A stretch of 37,671 nt of DNA, taken from Chloroflexota bacterium (lineage in GTDB: Bacteria > Chloroflexota > Dehalococcoidia > Lucifugimonadales > JACPCL1). The notes under the pieces are model-generated. The model was not told the DNA's origin. It saw only the letters and a program-made list of their open reading frames with translations, and searched no databases. Positions 23,297 to 31,409 of the stretch are shown here, one piece after another (position 1 is the first letter of the stretch; every line of letters begins with the position of its first letter). A program made the translations under genes and the position numbers. The stretch is from assembly GCA_016202485.1 (NCBI GenBank), contig JACQOP010000039.1:1-37671 (forward strand), written 5' to 3'.

Positions 23297-24715
23297 CTAA
23301 TCGGCGGGGGAAGCGGGCACGGGCGCCGCAACCAGGGAGCGTTTCATAACGCGCAAGGCAGTGCGGGGATGCACCGTAGCAAGAAGGCCGCAGGCGTACA
23401 TGATGTAGTTACTGTCCACGTACAGCTCGGGATGCAGCGGGCGCAAAGAGCTAGCATTCGCCATATCATAGAGGCAGGCATGGAGGGGAAGGCTGGGAGA
23501 AGAACCATGGGCAAATATCCCTCCCGTACCAATCAATGCCTTCACTGGCGTCAGGTCTTTGCCAATCTGTACGGCGCCACGGGTTGCATCATCGTAGGCG
23601 ATGATGCCGGCGTGACGGTCCATGGCCATCCAGGCGGCGGCGCTGGCCATGGCATGGTCCATGTCTTGTTCCGCAACAGTGTTGGGGAGGGCATTTGCGT
23701 GCGTTGAAAGATACTCCCCCCGTAACCGGGCTTCATTGCCGGTTAAAGGGCCGACGATGGCATTGGGCATCATCACCCGGTAGCGGCCCACCGCCTCTAT
23801 CAGGGAAAGGGCACTAACTCGTAAGCCCAGGTCGCCCTCCACGGTGCGCTTGGCAAAGGGCTCAGGCAACCCGCTCAGAGGGATGCTCGTGTCCGTAGGG
23901 TCGCCCTCGCAGGCGGAGTGGACATCAGTAGTGGCCCCCCCAATGTCTATGACAACCGTATCCCCCAGGCCAGGTTCATCATCCACCCCCTTGGCCAGCA
24001 ACTCGCCAATAGTGAGCACCGCCATAGGCGTCGGCATGACAACGTTACCCACATACCTTGCCGCCTGGTCCAGCCCCTTGGCCCTGACAATGTGGCGGAT
24101 GAAGACATCCTGAATGACCTTGCGGGCCGGCTCAACGTTGAGGATATTCAGGGCTGGCATGACGTTGTCGCAAGGGTAACTGGGCTGGCCCGCCTGCTGG
24201 AAAATCTGGCACACCTCTGTCGTGACATCTGCATTGCCGGCCACTACAACCGGAGCATTGGTCTTGGATGCAGCGATAGCACGGGCATTATGAAGAATGT
24301 TGTCGTAGTTTCCGTGGTCCACGCCGCCAGCCAGGAGAATAATGTCTGGGTTGGCCTGCTCCAGCTCGCGGATACCGCGGAAGTTCAGCAAACGGTCCGT
24401 GACTGCAACGACCTTTGCACCGGCGCCCAGGGCCGCACGGTTGGCTGCCTCTGCCGTAAGCCGGCCTATGAAGCCAACAGCCACCATGCGCAGTCCGCCG
24501 GCGGCGCTGGAGGACGCAAGGCGCAGCACAATCTCCTGCTCTTGGATACCGGTCTGGTCCTTCAGGAGCTGGGTGGCGCGCAAGAGGCCCTGGGTCACAT
24601 CGGTGTCCACGGTGCTGGGCGACTGGGCGCGGCCGACAAAACGCTCCTCTTCCAGGTCAATGGCGGTAGCTTTCGTATACGTGCTGCCAAAGTCAATAAG
24701 AAGGGCTATGGCCAT
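23297..24715 (-). CDS. glmL: GlmL/MutL-type actin-like ATPase (mutase accessory protein)
   Basis: A 472-residue protein of the GlmL/MutL family (PF13941), unrelated to the mismatch-repair MutL. It starts LLIDFGSTYTKATAIDL, an ASKHA phosphate-1 motif, and has TVVIDIGGATTDVHSA as the second ATPase motif. NPDIILLAGGVDHGN and ALIGTGGIFAHG are family landmarks. In clostridia it lies with glutamate mutase or ornithine aminomutase genes and is thought to help reload the B12 enzyme. Here no mutase gene is adjacent, so the partner must be elsewhere in the genome or the protein has another client. It is convergent with the CcdA-like gene. Confidence 0.88.
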   Translation of the reverse strand: MAIALLIDFGSTYTKATAIDLEEERFVGRAQSPSTVDTDVTQGLLRATQLLKDQTGIQEQEIVLRLASSSAAGGLRMVAVGFIGRLTAEAANRAALGAGAKVVAVTDRLLNFRGIRELEQANPDIILLAGGVDHGNYDNILHNARAIAASKTNAPVVVAGNADVTTEVCQIFQQAGQPSYPCDNVMPALNILNVEPARKVIQDVFIRHIVRAKGLDQAARYVGNVVMPTPMAVLTIGELLAKGVDDEPGLGDTVVIDIGGATTDVHSACEGDPTDTSIPLSGLPEPFAKRTVEGDLGLRVSALSLIEAVGRYRVMMPNAIVGPLTGNEARLRGEYLSTHANALPNTVAEQDMDHAMASAAAWMAMDRHAGIIAYDDATRGAVQIGKDLTPVKALIGTGGIFAHGSSPSLPLHACLYDMANASSLRPLHPELYVDSNYIMYACGLLATVHPRTALRVMKRSLVAAPVPASPAD

Positions 24716-25220
24716 TGGCGTCTCGTGTGACAGTGCGGCGCAGTGCTTTTAGAGTAGCAGGTGCAAGGCATTGAGGAAAGATGATGGACAGTTTTGTTAC
24801 TTGAATGAAACGTGTGTGCCCTCCCGGGCCAGTTGGGGCTTACGACGCTGGGGCCAGGATAACAGAAGAGCAAGGGACAGGAAAGGTGCAAATGGCAGGT
24901 ATAACAGATTCATGGAGGGCCATTCCCCTTGCCTACTCCTTTGGCTTAGGCGTTACGCCGTCACAGCGGGTGGGCAATGCTCTTTCTGAGAGCGTGTGTT
25001 GTGACAGGACAGGCAATTGTACGCTCCCTCCATCTAGGTAATTTGGACGCCAGTTTCTGCCCTTTTGAGGGGGATGCACTGCCTATCTTATTCAGGCAAC
25101 CTAGAAGTGCATACCCGTCGCCTCCAGGAGGCCCCCCTATGCCGGTCATAGGCTTTGATAGGGGTATGCACAGTCCTTTGGTGCTGAGTAAGTACCTACA
25201 ATCTATTTGAGGAGGTTTCC
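24716..25220. other. Long intergenic region before the lipoprotein gene
   Basis: These 505 bases separate the divergent GlmL-like and lipoprotein genes. I see no convincing protein gene in the left two thirds. The right part, 25071-25171, holds the nested inverted repeats described as a separate candidate structured RNA. GAGGAGG at about 25210-25216 is the lipoprotein Shine-Dalgarno. TACAAT at 25197-25202 could be a -10 but lacks a spaced -35. Confidence 0.5.
25074..25171 (+). promoter_or_regulatory. Candidate structured RNA with alternative pairing upstream of a lipoprotein gene
   Basis: A perfect 10-bp stem joins GTGCATACCC (25107-25116) to GGGTATGCAC (25162-25171). Inside it are two more perfect hairpins: GCCTC/GAGGC with loop CAG (25120-25132) and CCTATG/CATAGG with loop CCGGT (25136-25152). 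Together they make a three-way junction of 65 bases. Upstream, ATGCACT (25074-25080) is also complementary to AGTGCAT (25106-25112). The first half of the long stem can therefore pair either way, as in a switch. It ends 49 bases before the lipoprotein ATG. It matches no riboswitch consensus I can recall. Confidence 0.5.
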
Positions 25221-25700
25221 ATGACAAAGCTGAGACGCTACATACTCTCAGGAGGCTTGGTTTTGGTCCTGGTCTTTACCGCCGCCGCCTGTGCAGAACC
25301 TCCGGAGGGTGAACCTGGGCCCACTGACGGCACTACGGACGGTTTCTTTGACACCACGCCGTCTCCATCGGATGGGTTCACTGATACGACGACGCCTCCA
25401 GGCGCCGACACGACACCCGAGGTTTCACCCGGTCCTACTGACGGTGGCGAGGTAAGCGGCCCGATTTTGGACGTGGATGCAACCTTGAACACCATCACTA
25501 TGTTTGACGAGAATGCCGTGCAACTGGACCTGACCGTTGATCCAACGACGGTCATTACCGTGGACGGCCAACCGGCAACGCTGGCAGACCTGGAGATTGG
25601 CATGAACGCAATGGTCACCTATGACCCAGAAAGCAAGGTTGTCATGACCATAGAGGTGAAAGGTGCAGAGGGGGAAACGCCGACGCCAGGCGCTAGCTAG
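25221..25700 (+). CDS. Lipoprotein with low-complexity linker and DUF5666-like C-terminal domain
   Basis: A 159-residue exported protein. The signal YILSGGLVLVLVFTAAAC ends at Cys24, the likely lipid-anchor site. Residues 25-75 are a Pro/Thr/Asp/Gly-rich linker with repeated TDG/TTP units. Residues about 78-150 form a small beta-rich domain (GPILDVDATLNTITMFDENAVQLDLTV..., TVDGQPATLADLEIGMNAMVTYDPESKVVMTIEV) that resembles DUF5666-type domains. No function is known. GAGGAGG lies just before the ATG. The transcript leader carries the candidate structured RNA, and a clear hairpin terminator follows at 25758. Confidence 0.8.
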   Translation: MTKLRRYILSGGLVLVLVFTAAACAEPPEGEPGPTDGTTDGFFDTTPSPSDGFTDTTTPPGADTTPEVSPGPTDGGEVSGPILDVDATLNTITMFDENAVQLDLTVDPTTVITVDGQPATLADLEIGMNAMVTYDPESKVVMTIEVKGAEGETPTPGAS

Positions 25701-25757
25701 ATAACGGGCAGGACCATTCCAGTCTTCTAACTGCCGCCAAGTGCAAAGGTGCACTGA

Positions 25758-25785
25758 TAGGAGCGACCCTGAAGGGTCGCTCCTA
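25758..25785 (+). terminator. Hairpin terminator after the lipoprotein gene
   Basis: A perfect 12-bp inverted repeat (TAGGAGCGACCC at 25758-25769, GGGTCGCTCCTA at 25774-25785) with tetraloop TGAA, followed by CTGCATTTT. It lies 58 bases after the lipoprotein stop. The arms resemble the GGGGCG palindromes elsewhere in the window, so it may also belong to a repeat family. Confidence 0.7.
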
Positions 25786-25992
25786 CTGCATTTTCGGGTC
25801 CCCTAGAAATGCGGCAAGAGACGCCTCTCTGTCGCAACAGTAGTGAAATGATTGTCAGGAGAGCTGATTTTTTCATGCAATGGGGGGCGTGTGTCCTATT
25901 GAAAAGACTCATTTGTCAGGGATTCTGCATGTAGGGAATTGAAGAGATTGTCCTCCTGTGTTAGACTCCCCTTTCGGACTGGAGAATATCCA

Positions 25993-27231
25993 ATGAGCCC
26001 AAGGTCTATGACCTCACAGGTCTACGATTTCTTTGAGCATCCCCATACCTTGGCAGCCAAGCTGGTACGGGGAGCTATTTTTTCCCTCATTCTAGGCTCC
26101 GTAGCCTTCCTTACCATTGAGTTCAGCTTTCCCGAGGTATTTCATAGGTACTCAGAATTCTTCAGGTGGGCCGAATATGGCATCCTGGGGACCTTCACTC
26201 TGGAATACCTCCTGCGGTTCACCACTGCCCCAAGAAAGTGGAATTTCGTCCGCCAGCCCTACAACATCATTGACCTCGTGGCCATCGTACCCGGACTTTT
26301 GGCCCTGGCTCTTCCTCTTTTCCTGAACACCAGCGAAGTCAGGATATTGCGCCTCCTGCGGCTGGTGCGGTTCAGCCGTATCATGCGCTCCCTGCGCCTC
26401 CTGCGCTTTGAATTCTTTGGCAAGGTCTTCCAGCTCAATAACACCATCTTGCAGGCCATTGCCCCTATTATTCTCTTTTTTCTTGTGCTGAAGGGTGTAA
26501 TTTGGATGGTGGAATACTTCGGGTTCTGGTTCTCTGAAGCCAGCCTGGGAGAGTTGTTTGCCGTCATCGGCTTTGCTCTTGGTATCGTCCTTTCCCAGAA
26601 AGTGGCCGCTTCCTATGAGAAGTTCCTCCAAATGCACGAATCCCAGGTCCAGATCGCCGGCATCCTGTCCTCCCTGGCAGTCTTCCTGAATCAGTTTGAA
26701 CCTGGCCAGGGCACACGGCTGACACGCACCTGGGCACAGGCGTTCCTGGAGGCGCTTCAGCAGGGCCATACCCAGTCCTCTACCCTGGCGGTCGCCAGCC
26801 AGGAACTCTATAACACCATCGCCGCCCAGCAGCCACACCCAGCATACCTGGGAAGCGCCTACCTTGACCTGATGAAGACCTCCCGGTATACCATGTTCAA
26901 GCGAAACTACCTGACCCCCCGCCCCTATGATTCCCTCCTGCAGCAGTCCACAGTCCTTTACATATTCATGCTGGCCCTATTTGTCCCAGGGTGGGTTGGG
27001 CTGGTCTCCGTAGCCGTTGCTACCTATGTGCTCTATGGGATGTACCACCTCACTCAGGACCTGGACAGCCTCATGGGGGGAGAGTTCCGGCTTATCACCG
27101 TCAGCTTTACGGACTTGCAAGCCATTGCTGCCGGCACGGACGTCCAGTCCGCAGTCCGAGGACCAGAAGATGATTACCCCGTCCCGGCAGAGCGCCACCG
27201 AGAGCCCGAAGGCATGGCAAGGACAGGCTGA
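25993..27231 (+). CDS. Membrane protein: Kv-type voltage-sensor domain fused to a bestrophin/DUF4239-like domain
   Basis: A 412-residue membrane protein. Residues 27-138 form a four-helix voltage-sensor-like domain: S2 ends FTLEYLLRF (Glu71), S3 begins NIIDLVAIVPG (Asp94), and S4 has Arg at 117, 120, 123, 126, 129, 132, 135 and 138, every third residue. Potassium channels would follow with a pore loop and TVGYG; none is present. Residues about 185-375 instead look like a bestrophin/DUF4239-type unit (GFALGIVLSQKVAASYEKFLQMHES, then paired hydrophobic segments at 320-349 and TQDLDSLMGGEFRLI). The ATG at 25993 has GGAG eight bases upstream; a TTG at 25939 is less likely. Voltage-gated anion flux is possible but unproven. 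Confidence 0.7.
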   Translation: MSPRSMTSQVYDFFEHPHTLAAKLVRGAIFSLILGSVAFLTIEFSFPEVFHRYSEFFRWAEYGILGTFTLEYLLRFTTAPRKWNFVRQPYNIIDLVAIVPGLLALALPLFLNTSEVRILRLLRLVRFSRIMRSLRLLRFEFFGKVFQLNNTILQAIAPIILFFLVLKGVIWMVEYFGFWFSEASLGELFAVIGFALGIVLSQKVAASYEKFLQMHESQVQIAGILSSLAVFLNQFEPGQGTRLTRTWAQAFLEALQQGHTQSSTLAVASQELYNTIAAQQPHPAYLGSAYLDLMKTSRYTMFKRNYLTPRPYDSLLQQSTVLYIFMLALFVPGWVGLVSVAVATYVLYGMYHLTQDLDSLMGGEFRLITVSFTDLQAIAAGTDVQSAVRGPEDDYPVPAERHREPEGMARTG

Positions 27232-27366
27232 GGCCGGCATACCGCACACATGAGGAAAACCAGACGCTGCGCCCTTTGGATAGGCTCTGGCATCTAACCT
27301 ACCCTAGCCAGTTGGATGTCAGGCGATTATACTTTCCCCTATCCCACCGTCCACCTGAGGGTCCAT

Positions 27367-28665
27367 ATGAAAGAACTTCCCAAGCTGCCGTTTCAGGGCG
27401 TCCCCACAGACCCCGCCACCCTCTTTGCTGATTACCAGCAGGCCCGCAAGGTCACCGAGGCCATCTGCGCCCCTCTGGAGATTGAAGACTACATGGTCCA
27501 GGCCATGACCGATGCCAGCCCCGCCCGCTGGCACCTGGGCCACGTCACCTGGTTCTTTGAGACCTTCATCCTGAAGGAGTACACGCCCGGCTACAAGCCC
27601 GTCAACGACGTGTACGCATATCTCTTCAACTCCTATTACAACAGCGCCGGCCCCCAGTTCTACCGGCCCCATCGCGGCCTCATCTCCCGGCCCACCGTTA
27701 AACAGGTCTATGACTACCGTAAGCAGATTGATGAGCACATGGCGGACCTCATTGAAACTGCTCCACCCCACCTAATGGAAGGCCTTGTGGGGTCCCTCAT
27801 CATCCTGGGCGTCAATCACGAGCAGCAACACCAGGAACTCCTCGTGACTGACATCAAGTACAACCTCTCGGTGAACCCCTTGCACCCGGTCTATCAGAAG
27901 GTGAACATACCCAGCCTACCCCCAGCAGCCCCCCTGCGCTGGGTGCATTTTGAAGGCGGCCTCCACACCATCGGCCATGACGCCCAGGGGTTTGCCTTTG
28001 ACAACGAATGGCCCCGCCATCAGGCCTACGTTGCCCCCTTCCTCCTCGCCTCCCGCCCCGTGACCAACGCCGAGTTCATGGAGTTCATTGAGGCCGGCGG
28101 CTATGAGCGGGTGGACCTGTGGCTCTCCGCAGGGTGGCGCACCATGAAGGAGCAGGGCTGGCAAGCCCCCCTGTACTGGGAGAAGCATGACGGCCTGTGG
28201 TGGCACCACACCATGTCAGGCTTTCTGCCCGTGGACCAGAACGCCCTCCTCTGCCACGTCAGTTACTACGAAGCCGACGCCTACGCCCGCTGGCGGGACA
28301 AACGCCTGCCCACAGAAGAAGAATGGGAATTTGCTGCCCTGCGCCAACCCCTTCAGGGCAACCTCCTGGAGTCCGGCCTGTACCACCCCCTCGGTGGGAC
28401 GTCACCCAGGGCCGGCCAGGAGCTGGAGCATATGTTTGGCGACGTGTGGGAGTGGACCAAGAGCGCCTACCTCCCCTACCCCGGGTTCCAGCCCCTCCAG
28501 GGAAGCGTGGGCGAGTACAACGGCAAGTTCATGGTCAACCAGATGGTCCTCCGTGGCGGCTCCTGTGCAACGCCCCTGTCCCACATCCGGCCAACCTATC
28601 GCAATTTCTTCCCGCCCGACGCCCGCTGGCAGTTCTCTGGAGTCCGCCTGGCGGACGATGCGTAA
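27367..28665 (+). CDS. egtB: Ergothioneine biosynthesis protein EgtB (sulfoxide synthase family)
   Basis: This 432-residue non-heme iron enzyme joins hercynine (trimethylhistidine) to a thiol donor as a sulfoxide. The N-terminal DinB_2 domain supplies iron ligands in RWHLGHVTWFFE (about His56/His59) and NHEQQHQELLVTDIKYN (His151, His155). The C-terminal half is an FGE-sulfatase domain with RLPTEEEWEFAA, GDVWEWTKSAY, VLRGGSCATP and RPTYRNFFPPDARW. GAGGG precedes the ATG at 27367; an upstream in-frame ATG at 27316 adds 17 unconserved residues. The stop TAA overlaps the egtD ribosome site, so the genes are coupled. No EgtA, EgtC or EgtE gene is present, so the thiol donor may be cysteine or another thiol. 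Confidence 0.93.
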   Translation: MKELPKLPFQGVPTDPATLFADYQQARKVTEAICAPLEIEDYMVQAMTDASPARWHLGHVTWFFETFILKEYTPGYKPVNDVYAYLFNSYYNSAGPQFYRPHRGLISRPTVKQVYDYRKQIDEHMADLIETAPPHLMEGLVGSLIILGVNHEQQHQELLVTDIKYNLSVNPLHPVYQKVNIPSLPPAAPLRWVHFEGGLHTIGHDAQGFAFDNEWPRHQAYVAPFLLASRPVTNAEFMEFIEAGGYERVDLWLSAGWRTMKEQGWQAPLYWEKHDGLWWHHTMSGFLPVDQNALLCHVSYYEADAYARWRDKRLPTEEEWEFAALRQPLQGNLLESGLYHPLGGTSPRAGQELEHMFGDVWEWTKSAYLPYPGFQPLQGSVGEYNGKFMVNQMVLRGGSCATPLSHIRPTYRNFFPPDARWQFSGVRLADDA

Positions 28666-28669
28666 GGGA
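28664..28669 (+). promoter_or_regulatory. Shine-Dalgarno AAGGGA overlapping the egtB stop, fixing the egtD start
   Basis: AAGGGA uses the last two bases of the egtB TAA and lies six bases before a GTG at 28676. The competing ATG at 28658 has no ribosome site. This supports the GTG start and translational coupling of egtB to egtD. Confidence 0.7.
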
Positions 28670-28675
28670 ATTTCT

Positions 28676-29644
28676 GTGTCCTACTCTCTAGACGTGTTCC
28701 TGGAACCCTATGCCTTCAAGCAGAACCTGGCAGCCGATGTGCGCCGGGGCCTCACAGCACCACAGAAATACCTCCTGCCTAAGTATTTCTATGACGACGC
28801 CGGCTCAAAGCTCTTTGACCGCATCACGGAGCTGCCAGAGTATTACCTTACCAGGACAGAGCAACACCTCTTCTCGTCAGTGAAGCCCCACATCCTCAAG
28901 GCAACGCGCCCCCAAGAGGTCGTGGAGCTGGGCTGCGGCAACGGCGATAAGTTCCGCTGGCTCTTGCACGCTGCCAGGGACAGGGAAATCTCCGCCTACA
29001 TTCCAATGGACATGAATGCCGGCCTGGTGGAGTCCGTGGCCAGGGACCTCGTACGGGACTACCCATTCCTAGCGGTCCACGGAATCGTTGGAGACTTTGA
29101 AACGCACCTGGCCCACATCCCACCGCCAAAAGGCCGCCGCCTGGTCACCTTTATGGGCAGCACCATCGGCAACCTGGGCCCGGAGCAACGCAAGGGCTTC
29201 ATTGCTCAGCTACGGTGCCTCCTGGACGAAGGAAGCCATGCCCTGATAGGTCTTGACCTGGTGAAAGACGCAGGAATGCTGGAGGCAGCCTACAACGATC
29301 AGGCGGGGGTGACTGCTGATTTCAACCGGAACATCCTGCTTGTCCTGAATAGGGAGCTTGCCGGCGACTTCCGGCCTGAAACCTTTACCCATCACGCCTT
29401 CTTCAATAGAGAAGCCAGCCGCATAGAAATGCACCTGGTCTCCCGGAAAGAGCAGCAGGTGCGCCTCGCCGCTCTGGAAATGCAGGCAGCATTTCAGAGT
29501 GACGAGACCATCTGGACGGAAAGCTCCTACAAGTTCACCGTTGGTATGGTGGAAGAGATGCTGGCGGCAGGCGGTCTGCGATTGGAGCAGTGGTATACCG
29601 ATGAGGCAGGCTGGTATGCGTTGGCCCTCATTGGGACAGCCTAG
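28676..29644 (+). CDS. egtD: L-histidine N-alpha-methyltransferase EgtD
   Basis: A 322-residue SAM-dependent enzyme that trimethylates histidine to hercynine, the first step of ergothioneine synthesis. PQKYLLPKYFYDDAGSKLFDRITELPEYYLTRTE (residues 29-62) is diagnostic. The SAM motif is VVELGCGNGDKFRWLL (82-97) and the FMGSTIGNLGPEQR loop follows. AYNDQAGVTADFNRNIL and ESSYKFTVGMVEEML are typical of the C-terminal part. The frame is open far upstream through egtB in a different phase, but the GTG at 28676 has AAGGGA six bases before it and gives the normal family length; ATG 28658 would add six residues. Product feeds EgtB, encoded just upstream. Confidence 0.94.
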   Translation: MSYSLDVFLEPYAFKQNLAADVRRGLTAPQKYLLPKYFYDDAGSKLFDRITELPEYYLTRTEQHLFSSVKPHILKATRPQEVVELGCGNGDKFRWLLHAARDREISAYIPMDMNAGLVESVARDLVRDYPFLAVHGIVGDFETHLAHIPPPKGRRLVTFMGSTIGNLGPEQRKGFIAQLRCLLDEGSHALIGLDLVKDAGMLEAAYNDQAGVTADFNRNILLVLNRELAGDFRPETFTHHAFFNREASRIEMHLVSRKEQQVRLAALEMQAAFQSDETIWTESSYKFTVGMVEEMLAAGGLRLEQWYTDEAGWYALALIGTA

Positions 29645-29690
29645 CTGCTGCCCATAGCTGCCATGACAGCCCAGATGTACAAGGAGAGTC

Positions 29691-29939
29691 ATGCAGGAGC
29701 CAATAAGAGTGTACGGTGCAGAGACCTGTGCGGATACACAACGCTCTCGCCGGCTTCTAGAAGCCCATCACGTACCATACACATGGATAGACGTGGACAC
29801 AGACCAGGCCTCAGAACAGCTCATCAGAGGCTTGAACAAAGGGGCCCGCGCCACACCCACCATCGTCTTTGCCGACGGCACAGGAATGATTGAGCCGTCA
29901 GACGAAGCCCTGGCAAGGAAGCTGGGCCTTCTTTCCTAG
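29691..29939 (+). CDS. Glutaredoxin-like protein with CxxT active site
   Basis: An 82-residue thioredoxin-fold protein, IRVYGAETCADTQRSRRLLEAHHVPYTWIDVD, then ATPTIVFADG with the cis-Pro and a C-terminal EALARKLGL helix. The active site is Cys-Ala-Asp-Thr, a monothiol C-x-x-T. It belongs with the NrdH/mycoredoxin-like glutaredoxins that reduce mixed disulfides of low-molecular-weight thiols. Its residues align without gaps to the middle domain (144-219) of the response-regulator fusion at 31410-33071, which has lost the Cys. It lies 46 bases after egtD on the same strand and converges on the histidine kinase gene. Confidence 0.85.
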   Translation: MQEPIRVYGAETCADTQRSRRLLEAHHVPYTWIDVDTDQASEQLIRGLNKGARATPTIVFADGTGMIEPSDEALARKLGLLS

Positions 29940-29949
29940 CAGGCGAAGA

Positions 29950-31380
29950 TTATTTGGAGCCGAAGTCTAGGGGCAGGACCACCTTGAAAGTCGTTCTCCC
30001 TGGAACAGAGTCCACTTTGATCTCGCCCTTGTGCTTGAACGTCACGATGTTATAGCTGATGTCCAGTCCCAGGCCCGTCCCCTTTCCCAGCGGCTTTGTG
30101 GTGAAAAAGGCGTCAAATATCCTGGGAAGAACGTGGGGCGGAATGCCTGGGCCGTTGTCTTCCACCTCTACCACCACACTCCCCTCCGCCGTATACGTGC
30201 GCAGCCGGATCTCCCCCTGTCCATCAAGAGCATCCGTCGCATTGTCTATGAGGTTCGTCCATACCTGGTTCAGCTCGCTGCCATACCCCTGGATTTTTGG
30301 CAGGTCAGGGCTGTATTCCCGTTTGACCTGGATGCCCCCCTTCAGCTTGTGGCGCAAAATCAGAAGGGTGTTGTCCAGCCCTTCATGGATGTCCACCTCC
30401 TGCACAGGAGCCTGGTCCAGATAGGAATAGGACTTCAGTGCGCGAACAATGTCGGAGATTCGCGTTGCCCCCTGGCCTATCTCGGTCATCAGGTTGTGGA
30501 CGTTGTAGACGCTGATAAGCCGGCGCAGGACAGCCTCTAGATGGCCCTCCTGAAAGGTCTCGCCCAGCTCTGCCAGCTCCTCCTGGCCAAGAGCAAGGTT
30601 CACAAGGTCAGGGGCAAGCTCCCATCCATCGGGCACCCCTTGGTCTTCCAGCCACTGCTCCAGCTCGTATGCCTTGTCGCTGCGGCTAAGCGCATCCATC
30701 TCAACATAGGCAGTCGCCCTCGTCCGGGCTAACTGGGTGAACGGCTGTAGCACATGGCGCTGAGCTTCTGTAAGGCTCATCATATCCAGACGCCCTTGCG
30801 CCTCTCCGTAGTGGGCCACCGCCTCCCGGAGCTGCTCCGCGCCCCGTTTCACCGCCGCCGCGGGATTGTTTAGCTCGTGGGCCACCCCGGCAGTCAGCGT
30901 CCCAAGCTGGGCCATCTTCTCGCTCTGGCGGAGCACGTTCTCCGTGGACCGCCACCGTTGCAGCACGGTGTGCATCACCGCTTTCGCTGCGGCGGTGCTT
31001 ATGTCCAGCAAGTGGTCAAACTGCTCCTTGTGTATGGCGTAGAGCACCGACTCACGACTGGCGCGCACGGTGGCGGTCCGGGGCATCTGTTCCAGGAGGG
31101 CCATTTCGCCAAGGATGTCGCCCGGCTCGTTGCGCAAGGACAAAAGCACCTGCCGCCCCCCCGTCTCTTTCAGTACCTCCAGCTCCCCGCTCTTCAAAAT
31201 ATAGGCCTTGTCCCCAGGTTCCCCTTCCTTGCACAACACTTCCCCAGGGGACAGGCACACTTCCTCCGCAGACTCACACAAGCGCTCCAAGTCCTCCTCA
31301 GGCAGGCTGCTAAACAGAGGCACCTTCCTTAGGAATTCGTGCGCCAAAGTATGCTGGCAGTTGTCGGTCAAGCTATTCAT
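29950..31380 (-). CDS. Cyclic-nucleotide-binding sensor histidine kinase
   Basis: A 476-residue cytoplasmic kinase without membrane segments. Residues about 18-130 are a CNB domain: the phosphate-binding cassette reads GDILGEMALLEQMPRTATVRA (87-107, Glu92 and Arg101), matching cAMP-binding CAP/PKA-type sites. The HisKA region has His168 in AGVAHELNNP. An unusual 130-residue helical insert lies between this and the ATPase domain, which has NQVWTNLIDNATDAL (N box), DNGPGI (G1), FDAFFTTK (F box) and GKGTGLGL (G2). AAAGGG lies five bases before the ATG. It is the last gene of the operon with an adenylate cyclase and its likely response regulator (29 bases upstream). Confidence 0.93.
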   Translation of the reverse strand: MNSLTDNCQHTLAHEFLRKVPLFSSLPEEDLERLCESAEEVCLSPGEVLCKEGEPGDKAYILKSGELEVLKETGGRQVLLSLRNEPGDILGEMALLEQMPRTATVRASRESVLYAIHKEQFDHLLDISTAAAKAVMHTVLQRWRSTENVLRQSEKMAQLGTLTAGVAHELNNPAAAVKRGAEQLREAVAHYGEAQGRLDMMSLTEAQRHVLQPFTQLARTRATAYVEMDALSRSDKAYELEQWLEDQGVPDGWELAPDLVNLALGQEELAELGETFQEGHLEAVLRRLISVYNVHNLMTEIGQGATRISDIVRALKSYSYLDQAPVQEVDIHEGLDNTLLILRHKLKGGIQVKREYSPDLPKIQGYGSELNQVWTNLIDNATDALDGQGEIRLRTYTAEGSVVVEVEDNGPGIPPHVLPRIFDAFFTTKPLGKGTGLGLDISYNIVTFKHKGEIKVDSVPGRTTFKVVLPLDFGSK

Positions 31381-31409
31381 GGCGGCCCTTTATGTATGGT
31401 TCCCTTCAA

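Noticed and set aside
24805-25041. 78-codon plus-strand frame in the gap before the lipoprotein gene
   Set aside because: No Shine-Dalgarno, no domain features, and a low-complexity start.
25107-25171. Assigning the candidate RNA to a known riboswitch class (purine, c-di-GMP, cobalamin, fluoride)
   Set aside because: The junction and loop sequences I recall for those classes are absent, and the loops are too short for the purine class.
28187-28675. Upstream extension of the egtD frame through egtB
   Set aside because: It is in a different phase from egtB, has no conserved sequence, and the GTG at 28676 has the ribosome site.
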